Shown here: positions 51,364 through 59,268 of the stretch, one piece after another
How positions within the stretch are numbered: position 1 is the stretch's first letter
Layout of the letters: every line of letters begins with the position of its first letter
Origin: CAVSPO01 sp963730005
Lineage (GTDB): Bacteria; Actinomycetota; Actinomycetes; Propionibacteriales; Propionibacteriaceae
Direction: 5' to 3'
DNA length: 64,000 nt
Assembly (NCBI GenBank): GCA_963730005.1
Contig: CAVSPO010000013.1
Span: 124,001-188,000, forward strand
Translations under genes and position numbers: made by a program
Notes under the pieces: model-generated
The model's database searches: none
The model's input: only the letters and a program-made list of their open reading frames with translations
Told to the model about the DNA's origin: nothing

Positions 51364-51504
51364 CGACCTGTGCACCACGAGAGCTGTTGAAGCCGCCGGT
51401 GCGCGGGTCCACAGTCGGGTTCTCCCGGCAGCAGAATGCTCGTTCGATGAGCCAGCCACCCGGTTGGTTCGGGGATGGCGAACCTAGGACACGAAGAGGA
51501 CATC

Positions 51505-51675
51505 ATGGCCAAGAAGGCGGGGGAAGTTCGCCCGAAGATCACGCTTGCCTGCACTGAGTGCAAGGAGCGCAACTACATCACCAAGAAGAACCGCCGCAAC
51601 ACGCCGGATCGCGTCGAGCTGAGCAAGTTCTGCCCCAGCTGTGGCAAGCACACTGCCCACCGCGAGACCCGCTGA
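51505..51675 (+). CDS. rpmG: 50S ribosomal protein bL33
   Basis: 56 residues with two zinc CxxC pairs (CTEC about 16-19, CPSC about 43-46), so the zinc-binding C+ paralogue. AYITKKNRRNTPDRVELSKFC-type L33 body (here NYITKKNRRN). ATG at 51505 with GAAGAGGA upstream, after the tRNA pair. Confidence 0.95.
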   Translation: MAKKAGEVRPKITLACTECKERNYITKKNRRNTPDRVELSKFCPSCGKHTAHRETR

Positions 51676-51692
51676 CACCAGTCAATCGCTTC

Positions 51693-51727
51693 GCAGCAGG
51701 CCGCCCGGTCACCGGGCGGCCTGCTGC
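51693..51727. terminator. 17-bp palindromic terminator after rpmG
   Basis: 51693-51709 pairs perfectly with 51711-51727 around a single central C (effective loop GTCAC). Only GTTC follows, so the tail is weak; it may work in both directions. Confidence 0.7.
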
Positions 51728-51804
51728 GTTCTCGGCACCAGATGGGCGGGTGCGCCTCTCGCGCAGCGCTGGGGGCAATCCGTCCCACCTCGCCTTGCAC
51801 CCGG

Positions 51805-51810
51805 TAGCGT
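51805..51810 (+). promoter_or_regulatory. -10 element of the leaderless hadA-like gene
   Basis: TAGCGT ends 6 nt before the GTG at 51817. Confidence 0.6.
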
Positions 51811-51816
51811 GGTGGG

Positions 51817-52254
51817 GTGCCCATCAGCGTTGACCATGTCGGACGAAGCTACCCGTCCACCAAGCCCTATGAGATCAGCAGAGCGAAGATCGCCGAGTTC
51901 GCCGCCGCGCTGGGCGATGGCAATCCTGCCTACCACGGGGACGCCCCGGTGGCCCCGCCCACCTTCGCTGCAGTGATCGCGGCCCAGGCGTGGGGTGCCA
52001 TGTTCGACGACCCCGAGCTGGGTCTGGCACTGCAACGAACCATGCACGCCGATCAGCGGTTCGATTTCGCGCGGCCGCTGCAGCCCGGCGACCAGGTGGT
52101 GGCCACCTTGACCATCAGCAAGGTACGCAACCGCGGCAACGTCGACATGGTGACGGTGGAGGTGGACATGTCGAGCGTGGCGGGCGAGCAGCTGTGCACC
52201 GCGACGTCGCAGTTGTTGCACACCCGCCCCGACCCCGAAGGAGACCAACAATGA
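51817..52254 (+). CDS. MaoC-like dehydratase, HadA-type subunit
   Basis: 145 residues, single hot-dog fold with VGRSYPSTKPYEISRAKIAEFA and APPTFAAVIAAQ, like mycobacterial HadA, the non-catalytic substrate-binding partner. It probably pairs with the next gene as a (3R)-hydroxyacyl-thioester dehydratase. In mycobacteria the enzyme serves mycolate elongation; here the substrate is unknown. GTG start, leaderless type; 4-nt overlap with the next gene. Confidence 0.82.
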   Translation: MPISVDHVGRSYPSTKPYEISRAKIAEFAAALGDGNPAYHGDAPVAPPTFAAVIAAQAWGAMFDDPELGLALQRTMHADQRFDFARPLQPGDQVVATLTISKVRNRGNVDMVTVEVDMSSVAGEQLCTATSQLLHTRPDPEGDQQ

Positions 52255-52670
52255 GCGTCCCGTCGAGTGTCGCAGTCGGCGACGAGCTCCCCGGTCTGTC
52301 GATCCCGGTGACCCGGCAACGGGTGGTGCAGTACTCCGGCGCATCCACCGACTTCAATCCGATCCACTTCAACGACCGCTCCGCCCAGGCCATCGGGTTG
52401 GGCGGCGTCGTCGCCCACGGCATGTGGACGATGGGGTCCGCGTTGCGGATCGTCACCGACTGGGTGGGTGATCCGGGGCTGATCGCGAGCTACTTCACGC
52501 GGTTCGTGCATCCGGTCCAGGTGCCCGACACCGATGCGGGCACCACCGTGCAGGTCGCGGCGAAGGTCACGGCCGTCACTGACGACCTGGTCACAGTGGC
52601 GATCGAGGCCACCACGGATGGCGAGAAGGTGCTGGGAGCGGCCAAGGTCGAGGTGCGTCGTGACCGCTGA
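52251..52670 (+). CDS. MaoC-like dehydratase, HadB-type catalytic subunit
   Basis: 139 residues. YSGASTDFNPIHFND (about 24-38) holds the catalytic Asp/His pair of the hydratase-2 motif, and GGVVAHGMWTMG follows. Forms the active half of the predicted heterodimer with the preceding protein. No hadC follows, unlike in mycobacteria. ATG with AAGGAGA upstream; 11-nt overlap with murB. Confidence 0.85.
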   Translation: MSVPSSVAVGDELPGLSIPVTRQRVVQYSGASTDFNPIHFNDRSAQAIGLGGVVAHGMWTMGSALRIVTDWVGDPGLIASYFTRFVHPVQVPDTDAGTTVQVAAKVTAVTDDLVTVAIEATTDGEKVLGAAKVEVRRDR

Positions 52671-53817
52671 ACAGGTATTCAGGACGGCCGGCCGTCCGGT
52701 CAAGGGTCCAGAATCGCCGGTGCTGGCTCGGCACACCACGTTCGGCGTCGGCGGCCCCGCTGCCAAATTCGTGACGGCCTCGTCGGTGACGCAGCTTGTC
52801 GAGACCGTCAAGCATGCTGATCAGGCCGGTGAACCCCTGCTCGTGCTGGCCGGCGGCTCCAACCTGCTGATCAGTGACCTGGGTTTCGACGGCACCGTCG
52901 TGCACGTGGCCACCAAGGGCGTCGAGGCGCGTGTGTCAGGGGGTGCCGTGCTGGTCACGGTCCAGGCGGGGGAGGTGTGGGAAGACCTCGTGGCCTGGGC
53001 AGTGGAGCAACAGTGGTCGGGTGTCGAGACACTCGCCGGCATCCCGGGCCTGGTCGGCGCGACTCCGATCCAGAACGTCGGGGCCTACGGCTGCGACGTG
53101 TCCGCGACGATCCACCAGGTGCGCACCTTCGATCGCGCCACCGGCAGCATCAAGACGTTCAGCACCGCGGACTGCCAGTTCGGTTATCGTGATTCGATCT
53201 TCAAACGCACCCGCTTCGCCGGGGTGATGCTGGGGACCGAGAAGCACGGTTTCCGCGAGGGTGACCCCACCGAGCTCCCGCGGATCAGCTCGCCGACCGG
53301 GCGATACCTGGTTCTTGAGGTCACGTTCCGCCTGCTGGTCAGCCCGCTGAGCGTGCCGATCGGCTACGCCGAGCTGGCCAGGCAGCTGGGCGTGCAGCAA
53401 GGCGATCGGGTGCCAACCGCACGAGCCCGCGATACTGTGCTCGAACTGCGCCGCAGCAAGGGCATGGTCTACGACCCGACCGACCACGATTCCTGGAGCG
53501 CGGGATCCTTCTTCACCAACCCGTTCCTGCAGCCCGAGCAGGCAGCGACGCTGCCCGACGACGCGCCCAGGTTCCCTCAGCCCGATGGCCGGGTCAAGAC
53601 TTCGGCAGCCTGGCTGATCGAGCGATCCGGGTTCGGCAAGGGTTACGGTGGCACAGCGGCGACGCTCAGCAACAAGCACACGCTGGCGCTGACCAACCGG
53701 GGCCAGGCCACAGCACAAGACATCGTGGCACTCGCCAGGCAGGTGCGCGATGGCGTCGAGGCCCGCTTCGGGGTGCGCCTGGTGCCCGAGCCGGTACTGG
53801 TGGGATTGGAGGTCTGA
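52660..53817 (+). CDS. murB: UDP-N-acetylenolpyruvoylglucosamine reductase
   Basis: 385 residues. FAD-binding GGSNLLISD (about 59-67), GIPGLVGATPIQNVGAYG (about 127-144), YRDSIFK (catalytic region), SAGSFFTNP with the catalytic Ser, and a terminal Glu region. Reduces the enolpyruvyl group in muramic acid synthesis with NADPH. GTG at 52660 overlaps the dehydratase gene. Confidence 0.94.
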   Translation: MTAEQVFRTAGRPVKGPESPVLARHTTFGVGGPAAKFVTASSVTQLVETVKHADQAGEPLLVLAGGSNLLISDLGFDGTVVHVATKGVEARVSGGAVLVTVQAGEVWEDLVAWAVEQQWSGVETLAGIPGLVGATPIQNVGAYGCDVSATIHQVRTFDRATGSIKTFSTADCQFGYRDSIFKRTRFAGVMLGTEKHGFREGDPTELPRISSPTGRYLVLEVTFRLLVSPLSVPIGYAELARQLGVQQGDRVPTARARDTVLELRRSKGMVYDPTDHDSWSAGSFFTNPFLQPEQAATLPDDAPRFPQPDGRVKTSAAWLIERSGFGKGYGGTAATLSNKHTLALTNRGQATAQDIVALARQVRDGVEARFGVRLVPEPVLVGLEV

Positions 53818-53818
53818 G

Positions 53819-54379
53819 GTGGAGCCGAACGAGATCAGGGATGCGGTGGAACTGCTGGTCGACGAACTGCTGGACGTTGCCGGGCTGGGCCGCAACGACC
53901 TGCTGGTGGTCGGTTGCTCGTCGAGCGAGATCCTCGGCGAGCGAATGGGGACGCACTCCTCGGAGGTGGTCGGGCAGGCTGTGTTCGAAGGCCTCCAGAA
54001 CGTGCTGGTCGCCCGCGGCATCGACCTGGCCGCCCAGTGCTGCGAGCACTTGAACCGTGCCCTGGTGATCGAGCGGGATGCCGTCGGGGGAGCCGACATC
54101 GTCAACGCGGTGCCTCAGCCGAAGGCGGGTGGCTCGTTCGCCACCGCGGCCTACCGGGGTTTCCGGCACCCGGTGCTGGTCGAGGCAGTCCGCGCTGACG
54201 CCGGCCTGGACATCGGCGGCACGCTGATCGGGATGCACCTGCGGCCGGTGGCAGTGCCGGTGCGCCTCGCCGCCCAGACGCTGGGTGCGGCGCGGGTCAC
54301 TGCGGCGCGAACCCGCCCCAAGTTCATCGGTGGGCAGCGCGCCGTTTACGACCAGCAGTTGGCCGGCGGAACGCGCTGA
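53819..54379 (+). CDS. UPF0340 (TIGR01440/YwlG) family protein
   Basis: 186 residues. LLVVGCSSSEILGERMGTHSS (about 29-49) and CCEHLNRALVIER are the family blocks; DIGGTLIGMHLRPVAVPVR closes the domain. Function unknown. GTG at 53819 with GGAGG upstream, 1 bp after the murB stop. Confidence 0.87.
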   Translation: MEPNEIRDAVELLVDELLDVAGLGRNDLLVVGCSSSEILGERMGTHSSEVVGQAVFEGLQNVLVARGIDLAAQCCEHLNRALVIERDAVGGADIVNAVPQPKAGGSFATAAYRGFRHPVLVEAVRADAGLDIGGTLIGMHLRPVAVPVRLAAQTLGAARVTAARTRPKFIGGQRAVYDQQLAGGTR

Positions 54380-54457
54380 CCCAACGCAGCTGTGGCCCAC
54401 TGGGCGACCAGCGGGGCGCGATTGCGCATCCCGCACCCGGTGCTGTCGGGATCCCGG

Positions 54458-54487
54458 TTCGCGTCCAGCGGCCACAATGGGTACACT
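54458..54487 (+). promoter_or_regulatory. Promoter of tRNA-Trp
   Basis: TTCGCG (54458-54463), 18 bp, TACACT (54482-54487), 50 bp before the tRNA. Confidence 0.4.
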
Positions 54488-54537
54488 CTTCTTCTTGGTG
54501 GCACTCCACCGCAGTCGTGGTCCCGTCCAACGGCTGA

Positions 54538-54610
54538 AGGGCAATAGCTCAACTGGCAGAGCACCGGTCTCCAAAACCGGATGTTGGGGGTTCGAGTCCC
54601 TCTTGCCCTG
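54538..54610 (+). tRNA. tRNA-Trp (anticodon CCA)
   Basis: 73 nt: acceptor AGGGCAA with TTGCCCT, D arm TAGCTCAACTGGCAGAGC, anticodon stem ACCGG/CCGGA-region with loop CTCCAAAA-type giving CCA, T arm GGGGG-TTCGAGT-CCCTC, discriminator G. Placed before secE as in other actinobacteria. Confidence 0.96.
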
Positions 54611-54743
54611 CGGCGCAGGTGTGTCGCCGTGACGCCTTCGTGGCACGTCCTCGTCGGTGTGCGGTGCTTGCCAGCGACAACTCATCCCGGCGCCTTGGGC
54701 ACCGGGCCAGGCCGCCGAGAGGCACCGACCCAGAAGGAACAAA

Positions 54744-55301
54744 GTGGCTGACGACAACTCGCGTGCGTCAGGGACACTCGGGGATCCCGACGAAGTCCCG
54801 GTGGGCGATGCTGTCGAAGGCGACCTGCCTGGCGAGCAGCTTGGTGGCGAGCTGCTCGAGGCTCCCGCATACGAGGTCGCTGCTGACGAGTTGGAGGCCG
54901 AGGAACTGGCGGCCGGTGACGTCGAGGACGACACGCCCGACAAGGGTGACCCGGAAGACGTCGAGATCGATGACGTTGAGCAACTGACGGATGCCGAGTT
55001 GGTGGCCAGCAATGCACCGTCGACGCGTCCTGTGAAGCGCAACTTGACGGTTGCCCCAACGAAGAAGGTTTCGCCGACCCCCAAGCAGCAGGACGCCAAG
55101 GTCAAAGCGGTCCAGCAGCGCACGACGCCGGTCATGTTCGCCAAGCAGTCGGCTGGTGAGCTGAAGAAGGTCAAGTGGCCGAGCAGTGACCAGCTGTGGC
55201 AGTACTTCGTGGTCGTGCTGGTTTTCGTGTTGCTCATCATGACCGTTGTGAGTCTCTTGGACCTGCTTTTCGGCACTCTGCTGCTGAAGTGGCTCGGCTG
55301 A
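54744..55301 (+). CDS. secE: Preprotein translocase subunit SecE
   Basis: 185 residues. A long acidic N-terminus (~110 residues) is followed by the SecE core: ELKKVKWPSSDQLWQYFVV, with the conserved W-P, and one membrane helix (about 158-178). Essential clamp of SecYEG. GTG at 54744 with AAGGAAC upstream; nusG follows by 21 bp, the classic pair. Confidence 0.94.
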   Translation: MADDNSRASGTLGDPDEVPVGDAVEGDLPGEQLGGELLEAPAYEVAADELEAEELAAGDVEDDTPDKGDPEDVEIDDVEQLTDAELVASNAPSTRPVKRNLTVAPTKKVSPTPKQQDAKVKAVQQRTTPVMFAKQSAGELKKVKWPSSDQLWQYFVVVLVFVLLIMTVVSLLDLLFGTLLLKWLG

Positions 55302-55322
55302 GCGGATACAGGAGGACATACA

Positions 55323-56180
55323 GTGACCCAGACCCCTGACTACCAGTCCGAGCAGGTCGAGGAGGACTTCGGTCTCAACTTCGACCTTGCTGAAGACACC
55401 GACGAACTCGTTGACGACATCGAGATCAACCTGGCCTTCGATGCTGACGAGGCCGAGGAAGCCGAGGACGAGACACCGCTCAACCTTGACCTCACCGATG
55501 ATGACGAGGCCGACGAGGCTGAGCCCGGCGAGGAGAGCCCGGCAGTTGCCGAGGCTGACGCTGAGGCGGAAGAGGCTCTTGCGGAGCTGCGCGAGGAATT
55601 GCTCACCAAAGTGGGCGACTGGTACGTCGTGCACACCTATTCGGGCATGGAAAACCGGGTCAAGCAGAACATCGACTCCCGGGTGAAGACCCTCAACATG
55701 GAGGACTTCATCTTCGAGACCGTGGTGCCCACCGAGGACGCCGTCGAGATGCGCAATGGCCAGAAGAAGAACGTGACGCGCACCTACCTGCCCGGCTACA
55801 TCCTGGTCCGCATGGACATGAATGAGGACTCCTGGGGCGCCATTCGGCACACCCCGTCGGTGACAGGCTTCGTAGGCCATCACGCCAACGAACCGGTGCC
55901 GCTCAGCCTTGCCGAGGTGGAGCAGATGCTCACCCCGTCGGTGATGTCGCGGTTGGCCGCCCAGCACAAGGACCGTCCCGCCCGCACTCCCATGAAGGTG
56001 GACGTCATGGACTACCGGGTGGGCGACCAGGTGATGGTGGTCGAGGGTCCGTTCGCAGGCATCCACGCGACCGTCACCGAGATCAACACCCACAACCAGC
56101 GCTTGAGGGCCAACGTCGAGATCCTGGGCCGCGAGACCCCGGTCGACCTGACTTTCCAGCAGATCCAGAAAGTCGTCTAG
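55323..56180 (+). CDS. nusG: Transcription termination/antitermination factor NusG
   Basis: 285 residues. About 95 acidic residues precede the NGN domain (DWYVVHTYSGMENRVKQNI, about 99-117; LPGYILVRM), and a KOW domain (VGDQVMVVEGPFAGIHATV) ends the protein. The acidic extension is common in actinobacterial NusG but its job is unclear. GTG at 55323 with AGGAGG upstream. Confidence 0.95.
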   Translation: MTQTPDYQSEQVEEDFGLNFDLAEDTDELVDDIEINLAFDADEAEEAEDETPLNLDLTDDDEADEAEPGEESPAVAEADAEAEEALAELREELLTKVGDWYVVHTYSGMENRVKQNIDSRVKTLNMEDFIFETVVPTEDAVEMRNGQKKNVTRTYLPGYILVRMDMNEDSWGAIRHTPSVTGFVGHHANEPVPLSLAEVEQMLTPSVMSRLAAQHKDRPARTPMKVDVMDYRVGDQVMVVEGPFAGIHATVTEINTHNQRLRANVEILGRETPVDLTFQQIQKVV

Positions 56181-56250
56181 ACTTCCGGGCCTGTTGTCGG
56201 GCCGCGCAGCCAGCGCGGTCCATCCACCCATCAATTCCGAAGGACCCAAA

Positions 56251-56679
56251 ATGCCCAGCAAGAAGAAGGTTGCGGCGATCGTCAAGATCGCCATTCCTGC
56301 GGGTTCCGCGACTCCTGCGCCTCCCGTCGGCACCGCCCTCGGCCCGCACGGTGTCAACATCATGGAGTTCGTCAAGGCCTACAACGCCAGGACCGAAAGC
56401 CAGCGCGGAACCATCGTCCCCGCCGAGATCACGATCTACGAGGACCGCTCGTTCACGTTCATCATCAAGACCCCGCCGGCCGCCGAGCTGATCAAGAAGG
56501 CTGCTGGAACCCAGAAGGGCTCGGGCGTCCCGAACAAGACCACGGTGGGCACCATCACCAAGGACCAGGTTCGCGAGATCGCCACCACGAAACTGCCCGA
56601 CCTCAACGCCAACGACGTCGAGGCCGCCATGAAGATCGTCGAGGGCACTGCCCGTTCGATGGGCGTCACCGTTTCGTAA
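56251..56679 (+). CDS. rplK: 50S ribosomal protein uL11
   Basis: 142 residues. KIAIPAGSATPAPPVGTALGPHGVNIMEF (split: about 12-40), the proline-rich thiostrepton-binding N-domain, and KDQVREIATTKLPDLNANDVEAA C-domain. Binds the GTPase-associated 23S rRNA region. ATG with GAAGGA upstream. Confidence 0.97.
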   Translation: MPSKKKVAAIVKIAIPAGSATPAPPVGTALGPHGVNIMEFVKAYNARTESQRGTIVPAEITIYEDRSFTFIIKTPPAAELIKKAAGTQKGSGVPNKTTVGTITKDQVREIATTKLPDLNANDVEAAMKIVEGTARSMGVTVS

Positions 56680-56715
56680 CTCTCGTCCGACGAGACCAAA
56701 TACACACGACTGGAG

Positions 56716-56765
56716 GGGCCGGTGCGGCCCGGACCAGTAACTGGTGGATCAACCTGCGAGGTTGA
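56716..56765 (+). promoter_or_regulatory. Three small hairpins in the rplK-rplA spacer
   Basis: GGGCC/GGCCC (56716-56730), ACCAG/CTGGT (56733-56745) and TCAACC/GGTTGA (56749-56765) follow one another just before the rplA ribosome site. L1 regulates its own operon in many bacteria; whether this is that site was not established. Confidence 0.35.
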
Positions 56766-56781
56766 CGGAAAGGAACCAGCC

Positions 56782-57489
56782 ATGAAGCACAGCAAGCGAT
56801 ACAACTCTGCAGCTGAGTTGCGCGATGCGCAGCAGCTCTACTCACCTGAGGAGGCCATCGCGATCCTCAAGAAGTTCCCCGCCGGCAAGTTCGACGAGGC
56901 AGTGGATGTGGCGATGCGGCTCGGGGTCGACCCCCGCAAGGCGGACCAGATGGTTCGCGGCACGGTCAACCTTCCCCACGGCACCGGCAAGACGGCGAGG
57001 GTCCTCGTCTTCGCCCAGGGGCCCAAGGCGAAGGAAGCACTGGACGCCGGCGCCGACGAGGTCGGCTCTGATGAGCTGATCGAGAAGGTGCAGGGCGGCT
57101 ACCTCGATTTCGACTCTGTCGTGGCCACCCCGGACATGATGGGCAAGGTGGGCAAGCTCGGTCGGGTGCTCGGCCCGCGCGGCCTGATGCCGAACCCCAA
57201 GACCGGCACCGTGACCATGGACGTGGCCAAGGCCGTCACCGACATCAAGGGCGGCAAGATCGAGTTCCGTGTCGACCGGCACGCGAACCTGCAGTTCCTG
57301 ATCGGCAAGGCGTCCTTCACCGAGGAGCAGTTGCTCGACAACTACCGCTCCGTCATGGAGGAAGTCTCGCGTTTGAAGCCCAGCACCGCCAAGGGCCGCT
57401 ACGTGCGCAAGATCGCCATGTCGACCACGATGAGCCCCAGCATCCAGCTGGATCCCGTGATGAGCAAGCCGAAGGTTGGCAACGAGTAG
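56782..57489 (+). CDS. rplA: 50S ribosomal protein uL1
   Basis: 235 residues. KHSKRYNSAAELRD start, MVRGTVNLPHGTGKTARVLVF, GRVLGPRGLMPNPKTGTV (L1 signature, about 133-150) and the FLIGKASFTEEQLLDN block. Forms the L1 stalk. ATG with AAAGGAA upstream. Confidence 0.97.
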   Translation: MKHSKRYNSAAELRDAQQLYSPEEAIAILKKFPAGKFDEAVDVAMRLGVDPRKADQMVRGTVNLPHGTGKTARVLVFAQGPKAKEALDAGADEVGSDELIEKVQGGYLDFDSVVATPDMMGKVGKLGRVLGPRGLMPNPKTGTVTMDVAKAVTDIKGGKIEFRVDRHANLQFLIGKASFTEEQLLDNYRSVMEEVSRLKPSTAKGRYVRKIAMSTTMSPSIQLDPVMSKPKVGNE

Positions 57490-57504
57490 TCTCGTGAAGT
57501 CTTC

Positions 57505-57543
57505 GACAGGCCCCGCAGTTCATGACTGCGGGGCCTGTCGTTC
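57505..57543 (+). terminator. 15-bp terminator hairpin after rplA
   Basis: 57505-57519 pairs perfectly with 57525-57539 (loop TCATG), followed by GTTCGTTG. It separates rplKA from rplJL. Confidence 0.8.
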
Positions 57544-57599
57544 GTTGTGGGCTGCCCCGGATTTGGCAAGCCACCCGGGGCCCACGTAGAGTCGGGCAT

Positions 57600-57862
57600 T
57601 GCCGTAGACCGCCGGTAGTCACCACTTCAAAGTCTCCAAGGCCAGTTCGCTGGTCGCGGGACGCCTGCGCAGGATGACCGTCATTTCCGCGACCTCGTCG
57701 TGGCCGTGCCCCGGGCCTCTTGCGTCCCGGGGCTTTGTTGTCTCTCCGGGGAAGTGATGATCTCCGACGGGCGCGGCTGATGGGAGCAGCCCAGCTGCCC
57801 CCTGAATCAAAGCGTGTCCGCCCTTGTGGTGGGCCGCGCACGAGAAGTGGGAAGGAGACCCA
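57600..57862 (+). promoter_or_regulatory. Ribosomal protein L10 leader of rplJL
   Basis: This ~260-bp leader has CCGTAGACCGCCGGTAG near 57602 and GCCTGCGCAGG near 57663, which resemble the L10-binding leader of actinobacterial rplJ operons. A GCCCCGGG/CCCGGGGC stem (57708-57715 with 57726-57733) is followed by TTTGTTG and could be a regulated terminator. It fills the gene-free gap between rplA and rplJ together with the rplA terminator. Confidence 0.65.
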
Positions 57863-58579
57863 ATGGCGAGGCCTGACAAGGCAGCCGAGGTGGCAGCTCT
57901 GCAGCAGAAGTTCGCAGAGTCCAATGCCGCCGTGCTGACCGAGTATCGCGGACTCACTGTTGCCAGGCTGCAGGAGCTGCGCCGGGCGATGAGTGGGGAC
58001 GCCACCTACGCCGTTGCGAAGAACACCCTGACCAAGATCGCAGCCAAGAACGCCGGGATCGAGGGGCTGGACGACCAGCTCGTCGGCCCGACCGCCATCG
58101 CCTTCATCAAGGGCGATGTTGCCAGCGCTGCAAAGGGTCTGCGTGACTTCGCAAAGGCCAATCCGCTTCTGGTCATCAAGGGCGGCGTCATGGATGGCAA
58201 GATCCTGGACGCCGAGAGCGTGCGGAAGCTCGCCGACCTCGAGTCGCGTGAGGTTCTGCTGTCCAAGCTGGCCGGTGCCATGAAGGGCACTGCCCAGAAG
58301 GCTGTCTCCCTGTTCGCCGCTCCGCTCACCCAGGCAGCTCAGCTGTTCGGTGCGTTGGAGGCCAAGGCCCAGGAAGATCCCTCGGTCATCGGTGGCGCGG
58401 GCTCCGTTGCCGCCGTTGACACCCAGAAGCAGGACAGCGAGGCGGCGGATGCCGCTGCCGACGTTGTCGCCCCCGAGGCCGTACCGGCCGACGAGGGCAG
58501 CGCCGCAGATGCGGCACCCGAAGCAGCCGATGCTGCCGAGGCCACCACAGACGCGGCTGACGCTGCATCGAATGAATAA
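57863..58579 (+). CDS. rplJ: 50S ribosomal protein uL10, with long acidic C-terminal tail
   Basis: 238 residues; the L10 core (about 1-175) has VLTEYRGLTVARLQELRR and YAVAKNTLTKIA, then FGALEAKAQE, where most L10 proteins end. The last ~55 residues are almost only Ala, Asp and Glu. L10 anchors the L7/L12 stalk. ATG at 57863 with GGAAGGAG upstream; upstream in-frame ATG is rejected for that reason. Confidence 0.94.
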   Translation: MARPDKAAEVAALQQKFAESNAAVLTEYRGLTVARLQELRRAMSGDATYAVAKNTLTKIAAKNAGIEGLDDQLVGPTAIAFIKGDVASAAKGLRDFAKANPLLVIKGGVMDGKILDAESVRKLADLESREVLLSKLAGAMKGTAQKAVSLFAAPLTQAAQLFGALEAKAQEDPSVIGGAGSVAAVDTQKQDSEAADAAADVVAPEAVPADEGSAADAAPEAADAAEATTDAADAASNE

Positions 58580-58595
58580 GGAAGGCGCCCACATC

Positions 58596-58988
58596 ATGGC
58601 GAAGCTCAGCACTGAAGAGCTCCTTGACGCGTTCAAGGAAATGACCCTCATCGAACTCTCGGATTTCGTGAAGCTGTTCGAGGAAACCTTCGACGTGAAG
58701 GCAGCGGCCCCGGTGGCTGTTGCTGCTCCTGCCGCCGGTGGTGCCGGTGAGGCCGCCGCCGCCGAGGAGGAAGAGGACCGCGACGTCGACGTCGTCCTCG
58801 AGGCTGCCGGCGAGAAGAAGATCCAGGTCATCAAGGAGGTCCGTGCGCTCACCTCCCTCGGCCTCAAGGAAGCCAAGGATCTGGTCGAGGCCGCCCCCAA
58901 GGCGATTCTGGAGAAGGTCAAGAAGGACGTCGCCGAGAAGGCCAAGGCCCAGCTCGAGGCGGCTGGCGCCACCGTCGTCATCAAGTAG
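58596..58988 (+). CDS. rplL: 50S ribosomal protein bL12
   Basis: 130 residues: N-terminal dimer region (LLDAFKEMTLIELSDFVK), Ala/Glu hinge (about 35-60), and C-terminal factor-binding domain with KEVRALTSLGLKEAKDLVE. ATG with AAGGAAGG upstream, 16 bp after rplJ. Confidence 0.97.
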   Translation: MAKLSTEELLDAFKEMTLIELSDFVKLFEETFDVKAAAPVAVAAPAAGGAGEAAAAEEEEDRDVDVVLEAAGEKKIQVIKEVRALTSLGLKEAKDLVEAAPKAILEKVKKDVAEKAKAQLEAAGATVVIK

Positions 58989-59017
58989 CAACCAGCCGGC
59001 GGGAGTTTCCCGCTTGC

Positions 59018-59058
59018 GGTGGGGGTACCGAGTCTTCGGTGCCCCCACCAGTGCTTTT
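59018..59058 (+). terminator. Terminator after rplL
   Basis: GGTGGGGGTACCGA pairs with TCGGTGCCCCCACC over 14 bp (one G-U, 59018-59031 and 59036-59049) and is followed by AGTGCTTTT. Confidence 0.85.
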
Positions 59059-59145
59059 CCGGGCGGGTCTCCTGGTTTGGCGGCTGGGGCTGTGCCATCA
59101 TGACTCGCATGACCGGGGTGGGGCCTTCGGTCGGTGGGGCTTGAT

Positions 59146-59174
59146 TTGCGGTGCTGGTGGTTCGGGGGTAATGT
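59146..59174 (+). promoter_or_regulatory. rpoB promoter
   Basis: TTGCGG (59146-59151), 17 bp, TAATGT (59169-59174). The start near 59181 gives a leader of about 88 nt with a hairpin just before the rpoB ribosome site. Confidence 0.6.
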
Positions 59175-59234
59175 CAATCCTTGCCCCATTGCCAAAAGAG
59201 GACCCGTCGCTTGACGCGGGTCGTTCTGCATGCA

Positions 59235-59254
59235 AAGAACCTGACGAGGTTCTT
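59235..59254 (+). promoter_or_regulatory. Hairpin next to the rpoB Shine-Dalgarno
   Basis: AAGAACC (59235-59241) pairs with GGTTCTT (59248-59254), loop TGACGA. The stem ends 1 nt before GAAAGGA, the rpoB ribosome site. Confidence 0.5.
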
Positions 59255-59268
59255 GAAAGGACCAGATC

